Positions 26,076 to 37,595 of a stretch of 64,000 nucleotides of DNA are shown here, piece after piece (positions within the stretch are counted from its first letter, which is position 1; every line of letters starts with the position of its first letter). Location: the NCBI RefSeq assembly GCF_009730915.1, contig NC_052482.1:20366345-20430344 (forward strand). The letters run 5' to 3'. The notes below the pieces were generated by a model. That model saw only the letters and a program-made list of their open reading frames with translations, did no database searches and was not told where the DNA came from. The position numbers and the translations under genes were made by a program. Source of the DNA: Dioscorea cayenensis subsp. rotundata. Lineage: Eukaryota > Streptophyta > Magnoliopsida > Dioscoreales > Dioscoreaceae.

Positions 26076-29000
26076 TTACTTAGGTCCCTTCTTCCACAGC
26101 CCACCAATCTTCTTCAGCATAGTATTGTTCTTCTTCTTCGGTGAATCATCACTCAAATCATCGGAAAATGGTGAGCTCATCAACTTCCCGGCGATCGAGT
26201 TGTAATCAGTATCCAGTGAACCAGTCCTTTCCATTGGCCTTCCATTGTTTCCAGTTGTAAGCACAGCCGCAGCAGCCTCGGCCGCCTTTCTCCATTGGTC
26301 CGATTGCACCCTTAGCTTCCTCAGCTCGGTCTCCATTTCTGTGTTCACTGCCTGAGCTGCATCCAATTGCTCTGTCACCCTTGCAGCCCTCCGGCTACTC
26401 TTGTCCGCCTCCTCTGTGACGTACCCGAGCCTCAGCAGTGCATCTCTCTCTGCAGCCTTTGCAAGTTCCACCTCTGCGATCACCGCTTCGTAACTCTTCT
26501 GGCTCTCAACTTCTTTATTTCCCATCTCTTGTTTCAGCTTCTCATTCTCCTCCGAAATGCTTTGCAGTTCAGTCTCCTTGTCCATGAGGTTTGCCTTCAT
26601 TTCCATTAGTTTGTTCTCTAACTCAGTCTCTGCTTCACTTGCTAGTGATTGTCGTTTTTCAGCCTCCAACTCTTTATTCACATCAAGTATGTTTTGAAGC
26701 TCAGTCTCTTTGTCAATGAGGCTTGTCTTCAGATTGAAAATCTCAGCCTTGGCATTCTTCAACTCTGATTCCAGAACAGCTTCTCTTTGTTCCAATTCAT
26801 TCTTCAGCCGAGCCGCCATTTCATGAGCAGACTGGATCTGCATTGTGCTCTGAATCTGTTCCTCTTGACGCTTTATCTCAGCTGCTTCAAGATCAGATTT
26901 CAACTGTTCAACTTGCGTCGCCAAAGAGCTGTCATGATTGTTTGATGAAAGTTCATCGCCTTTTCCTTCATGATCGATGACTGATACATTGCGAGCAGCG
27001 AGCAGTTCCTCCTCTAATTTTCTCACCGTTTCTTCTAGTAAACTTACTCGAGCTCTGGATTCATTCAACTCAGAGACAGTGGCATCGAGTGACTCGGAGA
27101 ATTTCAAACTATCTGAACGGAGAGTGTCCGCCATGCTCTTAGCCGCTTCAAGTTGCTCCTGAGTCTCACTAACCATAGCTCGAGCATTCGCCTCTGCCTT
27201 CTGGCTATCTCCAAGCTGAAATTTTAAATTCTCAATGGTAGACATAGTTTCAGCCAACTCTTGCTTCAAGTCCTGAAGCTCAGAACTAGCTAATTGAGAC
27301 TGTTCAGCTTGGGCAGCCTCAGACTTAACTACCTTCTCAAGCTGCACCTTCAACCTCTGCATCTCACTCATGGCAGAGCCCAAAGCAGCAGAGTCCATAG
27401 AATGCTGTTTCTGGATAGCTTCAAGCTCCGACTGCCACGCACGGTCACGATCTTGTGATATCCTACGCAATTCTTGAAGCCGGTCCTCTTCTGCTGCAGA
27501 AAACTCCACAAGCTGAAGCTGCGACTCTTCAAGCTTAGCAGACATTGCCGCAAGTTGTGTCTTCGCCTCTTCAGCCTCCTGCTGAGCTTTCTTCTTCCAT
27601 GCTTCCGATGAGTTGAGTTGATCTTTCGCCTTTTTCAGGTCCTCTTGCACCTGATTGAGCTGAACCTCCAACTCCTTCATCCGGCTCGGTCTCTTCTTCT
27701 GGCCAGTAAAGTAAAACAAGACTATAAAACTACCGGAAACAACAAAATATAAATCAGACAGTAACAACAAAGGTTTTATATTGACAATGGTGAATTAAAA
27801 TTATTGATTGTCAACACCAGCAAATGCACAAAGAAAAGAACCTTTACTGCAATCACAAGTAACATTAATAACCATGTATTAATATGCAAATGCATCATAC
27901 TGAGAAAGACTAGGAATCACCAGCTACCTTGTTTTTGCTTGCCAAGTTAACATCATGTTAATCTATCACACAACTACCTAGTTTTGCTTGCCAAGTTAGC
28001 ATCATATTGATCCCTTACACAGCAACCTTGTTTTTGCTTGCTAAGTTAGCATCATGTCATGTTACTCCATCACACCTTATCATTCAACTTGTCAATTTGG
28101 GTGGAAGGTAAGGTTAAATTCCAACTATATAAGTATTTCTGAAGTTATATATATATACTTTGAGGTGTGAATCAAATGGTGAGATATTAACAATAACTAT
28201 TTCAGGATGAAAAGAATATATTGAAGTTATTGAAAGGAAATAATAGCTGTAAAAAATAATTTACCAAGATTGAAGAGACTCTTTGTTATGTATATTTTCG
28301 CTTTTTTTTTTCATTTAAAGCAAATTCTTTTTCATATAAAACAATTTTGCTAAAAATAAAAATAAAACCATGTCTGTTAAGGGCCTGATTGTTTTGGAAA
28401 TATTTTTAGGATTTTCATTTTCTGATTTTGTTTTGCAAACCTTTTAGAAAAATGCCATTGTTTCAATTTTTTTAGAAAACAAATTTTACAAATAAAAGTA
28501 TTTGATAGGGTTGATATTTACATAAGTATAGAATTTTTTTTATGTAGGTAGATGGGTAATTATATTTTTTTAAATATACTTAAACAAATTCCTCATATTA
28601 AAATCGAATTAAAAAAAATAACAAAGCCTTTTTCAATAAAAATACTCTAAACAAAAGACGAGATTAGTTTAGTAATAACTATAGCCAACACAAATATAGA
28701 ATTTAAACATATGATAAGTTTTATAAAAAAAATCTATCAATTTTAAAATAATGAATACTAATGTATGCTTCAAACCCCATCCACCTTTAAATTCAATATT
28801 TTTTAAAAACGAGAATATTTTAAAAAAATAGATAAATCACTAACTTATTAAAACTAAAACAAGAAGTACAACTGAGAAAAACAGAGAAAAAAACAGCGAA
28901 AACAGGGAATATATTTTAGAAAACCAATTTTAAGCATTCTCTCAAAAATGAAAAATGTTAAATGTTTTTAGTAACAGTTTTCAATAATGGGCCCACAAAC

Positions 29001-31025
29001 ATGTTATAAAGAAGTTCATTTTCCATGAAAAGACAAAAAAAAAAAAAACCAGGCTAAGGCTTCAACATGATTAATTACATCATATATTGATTAGAATCTA
29101 TGTTTAAATATTCTCTAAAGTTACAATAATATAAAATAAACAAAAAAACATATCACATATATCCCTTACTAATACTACTTTAAATAAAGATACATGAGTA
29201 AATATCAATAGTTTTAAATATAATAGCACTGAATAAAAACGCATTGGATTAAGTATATTATAACAAATCTATTTTATATTTTTTTTTGACAAAGATAACA
29301 TAGGCCTCCCATGAAGGAATATCACTGGACAAGCAATTACGAAGATGCATAAATTATGGTAGTTTAATGACTTCTTAGAATTTAATCTGCCTGCAATGCA
29401 ATCCTGGAAAAAAACAATGCATAATTCCCTCAGAGGACCCATTGTGCATATGCGAGTTGAGGGGCTCAAACCCGAGACCCCTCTAACTGCAGGCTACGCT
29501 CCGCCCCGTTCTCTCAAACACAATTTTTTGTGCGAGAAACAATTCAATAAAATAGAAAAATGAGTTTTTTATAAGAAAGTTTTCAAAACAAACAGGGCTA
29601 AAATACAACTTACTGTGACTGTGAAAGCAACAACATGGCAAACCACAGTAATAAGTGTAGAAAGAATTACCACATACCTCAGTAGCAGGGCTTCTTGGTG
29701 AACGCCGTTGGACAACTTTGGGACTATGGTCAGTTGATATCCTTGATGGTGTATGTGTGGCCGGAGAGTCAGATTCAGATCCATTTGTTTTAGTCCCACG
29801 AGTTGATTTAGGGGTTGCTGGAGATGACCTCTGGAGACCTTCTGAAGACCGTGTCCTACTTCAAAAGGAAATATAAAAACAAAAATAAGCGAACTTGAAC
29901 ATACACAAGAATATGGGTGTAATCGATCAAGTTCGAGTCGAGCAGCAAGCTACTCGAGCTCGAGCTCGTGCTCGTTTGAAAACTCAGTGCTCGATACTCG
30001 GCTCAAACTCGGTCGAGGTTTATTTTTGTAGCTCGAGCTCAACTCGATACTATATAAATCAAGCTACTCAAGTTCGTTCGATTAAATTTGATAAAGACTA
30101 ATAAACTCGATTTGATCATTAATAATTTTATATTCGAACTCGAATTTGAGCTCGAGAACAATTATATACATAAAACAAACTAATATATAATATATATACA
30201 CACAAATACAATTACTCGATTAAGCTCATGAGCACTTGGGTAATGTATTAAGATGCTCAAACTCGGCTCGCTCGACTACTCGAGTTACTCAAGCTCGAGC
30301 TCGACTCAACCCTAAGCGAATTAAGTTCAAGCATTCTCCAAAACGAACTCGAGTAGCTTGCGAGTAGTAGCTACGCTAGTAGCACATTACATCCCTACAC
30401 AAGAACAGCATTTTGGTAGTTTGTTTGTTTAAATTTACTCAGTGAGGATCTAGTCATTGCATAATTGTAAACATGTGATCCAGTGAATGGAATCATCAGC
30501 AACCAACAAAAGGAGATTTTGTTTTTATTCTTTCTCCACTGATTGAATCCAGTGACAACTCAATATTATCAAAAACAAAAGGCTCTGCAGTAATTTTTAA
30601 GGACCAAATTTTTCAGGTTGAGCAAAGAAACAGAAATAGTTAAGAAGAAACATAAAAATGAAGAGGAATCCATCCAGGACAGAAGATAGAGATCCATGAC
30701 TTCATCTCAAATGCAGACTATAGTGAATGATAAAAATAAAATAAAATAAAATAAATATCAAGGTACAAAAGTGTCTGGGTCACATAAGTTAAGCAACACA
30801 GATAAGCACAAGAGTTAAAATCTACTGACAGTGTGTTGAAAAACAAGAGGAAACACCTTGGCCCCATTTATCTCATTTAATGCAACAAGCACCTCAGAGA
30901 TTCCAATCACCACCAAAATATAGGATAAATACAAGTAAAACTGCAAAGAAACTAACAACCAAGTGAAAGACTGACCTGGTCTTGGATGTTTGTGTTTCTT
31001 TTTTTGATGAATTGGATGTCTGCAT
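26076..31025 (-). CDS. ICR: Interactor of constitutive active ROPs (ICR/RIP family), coiled-coil ROP effector
   Basis: Three coding exons: 31025-30976, 29855-29678 and 27698-26076. They join to 616 residues. The N-terminus is basic and Ser/Pro-rich ([33 protein letters not shown]), as in ICR proteins. Residues from about 80 to 540 are almost entirely coiled coil ([37 protein letters not shown]). The family signature [13 protein letters not shown] lies at about 544-556, and the C-terminus is polybasic ([14 protein letters not shown]). ICR/RIP proteins bind GTP-bound ROP GTPases through the C-terminal region and link them to microtubules, kinesin-13 or exocyst at the plasma membrane. Length matches ICR2-type members (about 580-620). 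A 5'UTR exon near 32362-32480 is supported by a strong donor. Confidence 0.92.
27925..28078 (+). repeat. Tandem repeat of about 50 bp x 3
   Basis: Copies start near 27925, 27975 and 28024. Each contains a TTTTTGCTTGCCAAGTTAGC-like core followed by ATCATG and a CA-rich end. They are about 80% alike by eye. The array is inside ICR intron 2. Confidence 0.75.
29277..29520 (-). mobile_element. SINE-like element in ICR intron 2 (same strand as the gene)
   Basis: On the minus strand it starts near CGGGGCGGAGCGTAGCC (A-box-like). It continues with GTCTCGGGTTTGAGCCCC (B-box-like) and ends about 240 bp later in a poly(A) run, read on the plus strand as poly(T) at 29280-29288. GC content of the head is much higher than the surrounding intron. 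A target-site duplication was not resolved. Confidence 0.55.
29912..30397. mobile_element. hAT-like MITE, 486 bp, with perfect 8-bp target-site duplication
   Basis: The left end is TATGGGTGTAAT and the right end ATTACATCCCTA, an 11/12 inverted match. Subterminal GCTACTCGAG/CTCGAGTAGC motifs are also inverted. The element is flanked by identical CACAAGAA at 29904-29911 and 30398-30405. The interior is full of CTCGAGCTCGAG-type motifs and has no coding capacity. It lies in ICR intron 1 (29856-30975), its left edge about 56 bp from the 3' splice site on the gene strand. Confidence 0.88.
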
Positions 31026-32377
31026 TTCAATTCACTTTTTTTTTCTACAAGATCATAGAGAGAAAAACTGCATACAAGAAGAGGAAAACAATGAAAGACA
31101 GATAAAAAGTATTCAAACCAAAAGCCATTTCAGTAAAAAGGAAAGATTTGAAGTCTGAATGGTGATTTGACAATCCATTACCATTAGCTTTTTTTTTTTA
31201 CAGGGTTTGGATTAAAACTTAAAAAGCCTCTGAGAATCTTTAGAAAAAAGTGACAAGTTCATTAAAATGGAAAGGTGTTGAATTACTCTTTCACAGGATT
31301 TGGTATAGTGGGAAACAAAGGTGCAATTGAAAGATTAATACTGTCTAGCACTAGCATTGCAACAACTAAAATTAAACAACAAGAAAAGAATCCATAGAGA
31401 TAAAAATGATTGCAGAAAAAAAGAATGGTTTTCTCTCTCATCACAAGATGGGTGCAGTCCTCCTTGCTGAGAGACTAATGGTTATCCATATATGAGTGAA
31501 ATGACTATACTGACCTCAAGAAGAGAAGTAGCCATTATGAACAAAAGAAGAGATTTATAGAAGGAAAAGGGATGAGATTGTCAATGAACAAGTAAGTCAA
31601 ACAAGAAGGTACATGACAGCGGCGCGGCCTCTGAGAAAGCGCTCCACCGTAGCCGAGAAATGAGGGAATACAGGATTATTTAATGAGGAGCTGAAATAAT
31701 AAATAAAAAAATGTTTTTTTTTTTTTTGGAAATTGTAGTAACAATGGCCTGAAGAACTTGAGAGGTAAAGCATTTACAGCTGAAGGTTCATAACAAGCAG
31801 GGAAATTTTTTGGAGAAGAAAGGGCTGAAATGTGAGAAAATCCTTCGGAGGGAAACCAAATGGACAAAAAAAAAAAGAGAAAAAAACAATGTAGACAAAT
31901 ATAAGTAGGAGAAAAAACAGGGGATGTTCTGCTTGCTATTTCAAAAAGAGTGAAGTTAATTGATCACAAAAAAAGAAGAAAAACTTTGAAAATCCTTAAA
32001 AGAAAAGTAGATAACAGTATTTTTTTTTTATTTGAACAAAAAAAAAACTAGAGATGACACCAAACTTAACAACAGCTTTGGCACATAAAATCCTTGAAAA
32101 GACTGAAGAAAAGAGAGATTTCAGAAGATGAGAAGCCAACATTGTGACTAGTAACAAAGAAACCCAAGTTAATAAAAAAGGAAAACAAGAAAAGAAACCA
32201 ACCGAACTTTTCAACAGTTCACTGGCTCCGGTTTTCATCTCCTTGGAGCAAAAAAGGTGCCATTTTTACTAATGTACTTAAGAGAAGAAGAAAAAAGAGA
32301 ATTAAGTACCAATGCTTCTCTGCGTCCAATGGCGTTCCGGACTCGCCTTCTGCTCCTTTACCTGAACCGAGAGAGAA

Positions 32378-32419
<42 letters not shown>

Positions 32420-32480
32420 CAGGGGAAGTTGTGGGGGTAGTGGGTGGGGAAAAGCAAGGTAAAATTAGATTGCAGTGTCA
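31026..32480 (-). promoter_or_regulatory. ICR 5'UTR, 5'UTR intron and leader exon
   Basis: On the minus strand a leader exon ends CGGTTCAG at 32362 followed by GTAAAG, a strong donor. The exon carries a (CT)n tract at about 32370-32419. An acceptor-like TTGTAG lies just upstream of the ATG at 31025. A GC-rich patch at 31618-31660 could be an alternative leader or regulatory site. The transcription start was not determined. Confidence 0.55.
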
Positions 32481-35151
32481 CACTACGTCCGAATATAAAC
32501 ACCAAAAATGAGACTTTTATGTTAATAAATGCTACTTTATATATGTAACTTTTTGAAGAGAATATAGACCATTTTAGAAGATATAATTTAAGCATGCTAG
32601 AATCCAACTTGTAATTGTGCAATAATAAACTAAAAAAAAATCCACTTCCTCTAAAAAAAAATTAACAATCAAGTATAATTCTTTTGATGAACAACAGTTC
32701 TTTGAGGGACCAGTAAACTTATTAAAATATCAAGAAGTGGGTGGCCACATAAAGAGAGAGGAGGTTTCTTGATTTGCAATGAAAGCAATACTTCATTCCT
32801 CATGATTCTATTTAGGTCCTCAAACAACAAGAGAAGTGAAACTACTTCAATCCACATTCAAAATTTTATTGGATTTCATAAGAAGAAAGAAAAGAAAATA
32901 AAAAAGTTTTTTATGATAATGTAAAACTATGTTTTGAATGGTCATTTCTGTCAGGAAAATTGCTGTCTGACACATTTCTGTCCATCTTCATGTGCAAGAA
33001 TATGATTTTGTGATGTTATGTTTGTATATAAGCAAAAAAAAACTTGGAACAATGTCAGGTTAGAAAATAAACAATACAAGAAATTACCTCTTGCTTGCTC
33101 TGAATTTTCCTGTCCAAGAAGTTCGAATGATGAATTATTACTGAAACTCTATTTCTGGCACTTCACAACTCTACAGCTGACAGCAAAAGCTTGAATGAAG
33201 TAGTAATAAGGTCTCCAAGTAAAAGTTGCCTGCTTGACATATATATTACAACTTATAACTAAAATGCAAAGATAAACTGCCAAAATAATGATAAGAGACA
33301 ATCTTGTAATCAAAGAATTGCTTTTAAGAATAAAATAATAAGTACACATCAAGCATACAAGAGTTGTATTCAATCAGAAAGATAAAGCATCATAAAAAGC
33401 AAGCTATAATAAATAGAGCAATCTTAATAGAGTTGATGTTCCTTAACTAATCTATATGTCCAAATAAGTTGTTGTAATTAAGGCAGACTCTAAAATTGGT
33501 ATGCATATAGTTGGGTTCCAAACTGAGAATTCATTACAATATTCCACATGCACTAAGTCATGGAAGAGATTATATAGGTTGAGTAGCTACTTTCCTAGGT
33601 GTTAAGCTTGTATTCCACTAAATTAAGAAGTACAAAGTCAGTTGGTATGAAGTGAGCACCATAAATACCTTTCATAATGGCATGTAATTAGCACTCTCTA
33701 TAACTTGGCCCACTGTCTGAATCTTCTGATAATCCAGCATTAACATCTTTCACTTTCACCATCACTCTCAACATTTAAAATTGCATGTTTATTCACCATA
33801 CATATCAAAAGTTTGCTGCCAATGCATTGTTAGCATAAAATTTACAATATGAAGCATTCCTCTTACCTGTCACACCTAGTGAAAATTCATAACCAATATT
33901 GGAGATATATCAGTAAAATCCATGCAGAGTACTAAGCAATGATATGCTTTTCCTCTGCATTTCTTGACAATTTTTTTTATTTCTTTCAAAAAGAACAAAC
34001 CCCATATTTTAATAATATGATACAGGAGTTACAAGGAAAAAACAGAGTGGCAAGACAGACAACAACAAAAATACACAAAGAAAAGATACTAGGTGCGGAG
34101 ACAATAACACATAAAAACTAGGAGCTGTGCAGAAACAATGGGTTAAATGCAGTGTCTACTGGGACCAATATTTCACATTTTTACTGTGTCTAGTGTAGAT
34201 GAATTTAGTGCAGAGAGGACTAGCAATGTTGGCCTACCAAACAATCACCAGCAGAAGTAATTATGTTATGATCATCAGAAGAAGACATGACTTGTCCTGA
34301 AACAAGTTATAATCATGTTGGAAGTTTCTTATTTTTGGTCACATAATTCCAAAATACCCTTTGTCATCAGAACATGAGCTAATAAGGTCACTCAGTATGC
34401 TTGAACTGAGAGGATGGATATAACCATTATAAGCAGTTAACCTCTCATAGGCATCAACTAACTTAACCAAGACGTGCTAAGAAAGTACAATGTAAATGAG
34501 TGTATAATTAGTTTGTGGCGGTAATATATTTTTTATCTTCAAAGCAACTTCTCATGAATAAAGTTCTTGGGATCAAATAATAGGTGCATCTCTGATGTGA
34601 ATGCCACAAAATCCAATGCTTCACAAATTATTTATTTTCAGATAGATGAGCAACAAGAACAATTAATGACATGCCAACATCCAAAAGAACACAGAATGAC
34701 ATTGCCTGCCTTTGTAACACTCAAAGACAAAAACAGCTACCACATAAATTCTATGCTAACCTGAAATTCATTTGCTTCAGAATTGGACAGGTTGCATGCA
34801 TAAAAAACTATTGCATCAAAACAACAAAATAGAAAAATGACAAGATACAGCCAATATCACCCGAATGTTATGGTTCTAAATGATTCATACTAAAGCAGAA
34901 AGGTATTTTAAAAAACTTGACCTTATATTCAGTGAATTTAACAACTTCCTATCATTCAGAAAATCTGAAAACAATCCGAATCAAAAGCCATCCCACGCAC
35001 CAAATTCAATTACCGGTTTGCATATGCCACAAACAAAATCTAAGACTTGCACTGCATGCCCAAGTACCAAACTGTCTTCTTTAGAAAATTTCTGAATCCT
35101 TAGCTAAAGTAGCAGATTGTTCTTTGTGATGGACTTATAGATGCAGAAATA
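32481..35151. other. Intergenic region, AT-rich, no gene seen
   Basis: The left part is probably ICR promoter. No recognisable protein-coding sequence, RNA gene or transposon end was found. Short open frames (for example 33939-34121 and 34567-34764) are low-complexity and not supported. Confidence 0.5.
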
Positions 35152-35729
35152 GTTATCAATCAAATATGTACATTTGCTAATGCAAAAGACAAGTCTATAA
35201 AATTAAAAAGAGCAGCCCAATTTTACAATTGTTTCTATATCTCTCCATCCATCCTTTGTCATTTTTGCTGTCACATATCAATGAAGGTGCTCAAGTTCTT
35301 AGTTAAATTTGGCACTTACTATGAAAGATACATCCCTTTTGTTGTTTATTTTATTTTTTTCATTTTTGTTTTTGCTTTCTGGAGTTTGTATTCTTGTTAT
35401 ATTATTATTTAGTTTCCATTTGATTGAGTTTTTTCATTTCTCAAGTTGCCATTTTTGTATCTAGATATAGCGATGAAACATGTTATACCTTTTAGGGAAA
35501 TTTCCATCTCTCTCTGTGGTGGTTAATAAGGAAGCTTTGTTAGCATCCAAAATTTTAATTAGTTAGAGGCTAAATTTTGGAAAAGTGATTTAGGTTTACT
35601 GTCATTAGATGGGATGTGCTTCGTAAACTACCTATGTATCTTGTCATTCGTATTGTCAAAGATCCATGTTTCATGTGAAAGACCGTTCGATGGGATCGGA
35701 GATCATATGTAAGTATGTTCCCCTGTACA

Positions 35730-36567
35730 CAGGGACGAAACCAGGACTTGGTAGAGGGGGGCTGAAGCCTAAAGGCAAAACAAAAAAATAAAAAGTAAAA
35801 AAATAATCTAACAAAATAATTATTTTAAATGAAGAATAATGTGCTAATATAACCAAAATTTGAATACACATATTAAAAAAAATATAAAGTATAATTTAAA
35901 ATTTTGTTATTACCGATAGAAAATATATGAGATTTTCAATAATTCAACTAATAAGAATACATCTCAAGTTCTATTTTTTTTTTAAAATATGGTAAAATTG
36001 ATCCTCCTCACTACAAACAACCAAACTATTGTTTATAAAAAAACTTTTGTTGTTTCACTCTAGCATATATGTTACATTATAACATATATGTATATATGTT
36101 AGGCCTCATGATCAATTCAAATTTTTTTTAAATTACTAAAATTTGTATATAAGATTTATTTTATTAAAATTTTGAAATAATAGTAATTTTTAAATTTAAA
36201 AATAAAATGTGAAAAAAATGCAAAATTTGTATATAAGGTTTATTTTATTAAAATTTTGAAATAATAGTAATTATTAAATTTAAAAATAAAATGTGAAAAA
36301 AATGCAAAATTTGTATATAAGATTTATCTTATTAAAATTTTGAAATAATAGTAATTTTTAAATTAAAAAAATAAAATGTGAAAAAAATGCACACCCACTT
36401 AAGCACACCCACACTCCACACTTTTATGTGTCAAAATATTGTATTTTACATGAAATTAAGTATAGAAAAATTGAAAATCACCAAAATCTTATATTGTTTA
36501 AAAAGTATTTTCTCCGACGCCGAGAGGGGGCTTGAGCCCCTGCTAACCCCCCTTGGTTTCGCCCCTG
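35730..36567. mobile_element. Non-autonomous hAT-like element, 838 bp
   Basis: Ends are CAGGGACGAAACCA and, inverted, CAGGGGCGAAACCA, resembling the CAGGG termini of the Ac/hAT superfamily. Subterminal GGGGGGCT-type motifs are present at both ends. Flanking 8-mers are CCTGTACA (35722-35729) and CTTATACA (36568-36575), an imperfect duplication. The matching unoccupied site TGTGTACA occurs at 44679-44686. No transposase frame is present. The interior has three tandem 84-bp units. Confidence 0.85.
36141..36392 (+). repeat. Tandem repeat 84 bp x 3 inside the hAT-like element
   Basis: Units start at 36141, 36225 and 36309 with ATTTGTATATAAG. They continue through TTATTAAAATTTTGAAATAA and end with AAATGTGAAAAAAATGC. 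Units 1 and 2 differ at only a couple of positions. Confidence 0.9.
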
Positions 36568-36607
36568 CTTATACAGAAAAAAGTGCAAACATCTTATGAT
36601 TAAGTGT

Positions 36608-37558
36608 TAGAGCTGAAGCTCTATGATTGGTATTATTTGACACTTGTAAAAGATGATGTGGTAAAAAACGATGATGTGAAGAACAAGATAACATAGCAAG
36701 GTGACAAGGCACATGATGATATGACAAAAGCATGCGGAGATATGAAGCCTAGAAATCTATCTTTGGAAAGTTTATGTTTGGCAAGAAGCATCAAGGTGAA
36801 AGGATCTTTCTTGAACAAGCCATGAGGAGTATATCTAAAGTTATGATTTAATCTATCTTTGATAAGGTCCAAGATGATAAAATTTATCTTTCGTAACTCT
36901 ACTTCTCATGAGAGATTTTTTACTTTGAGGCTAAAATTTGGAGATCTTTACTTTGGTGTTAAGTTTAATTCCAGGAACAAACTAAGAAAGGCAACATCAA
37001 TCTATGAAGATTCTCAAGACCATAATTAGCAATTCAACTTGTAGAAAAGATCCAAAGCTATTTATGGGTGAAGCTGCTTAAAGACACAAGACTATTAATT
37101 GATGAAGCTATTTGGAGACTCAAGTTATTCAAGGGTTATTCTAAAGAAGGGGTACAAGCTATATTTGGCAAATGCATATATTTGAAAAATATTGAAAACC
37201 AAACTTGGATGAACGAAAATCAAGTTTGAAAGATTGTTGAAGACAAAACTTGGATGAATAGAGATCAAGTTTGGAAAAAGAATTTGAAGATCTTTGAAGA
37301 CCATCTTAGGTGAGATAGATTCGCGCTTAAGTGGGTGCTACCCTCGGGAGATGAACTTACTGATTAGGGATGGTCATAGGGTGGCGAATCCCTGATCCTC
37401 GCAGGGACCCGACCCGACGGGGACAGGATTTCCCGAATCCCTCCCATGTGGGGGCGGGAACGGGGGCCAATTTGTTCCCGTTTCCTAAACGGGGACAGGG
37501 GTTGTCCGGTGAATGCCCTCTCCGCCCCGTGGGATCCCCGACCCGATTAAATATATGT

Positions 37559-37595
<37 letters not shown>

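Larger units (their letters stand above)
27699..29677 (-). other. ICR intron 2, containing repeats and a SINE-like insertion
   Basis: This 1.98-kb intron holds a three-copy ~50-bp tandem repeat (27925-28078) and a SINE-like element (29277-29520). No other coding sequence is seen. A region at 28381-28996 has weakly inverted-repeat-like ends. Confidence 0.6.
35152..36598 (+). repeat. Dispersed duplicated segment, copy A (interrupted by a hAT-like element)
   Basis: 35245-35729 plus 36576-36598 aligns by eye with 44111-44711 in NF-YB intron 5. Shared landmarks are CCATCCATCCTTTG, CAAGTTCTTAGTTAAATTTG, GATGAAACATGTTATACC, AAAGATCCATGTTTCATG and AAGTGCAAACATCT. The left part, 35152-35250, also matches 39326-39425. 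Copy A lacks about 110 bp present in the intron copy. Confidence 0.8.

Noticed and set aside
28381-28996. Possible MITE in ICR intron 2 with GGGCC ends
   Set aside because: Only about five terminal bases match well as inverted repeats and no target duplication was found.
32257-32511. An 84-codon plus-strand frame with Arg/Glu repeats
   Set aside because: It is the translation of the (GA)n tract that forms the ICR leader on the other strand.
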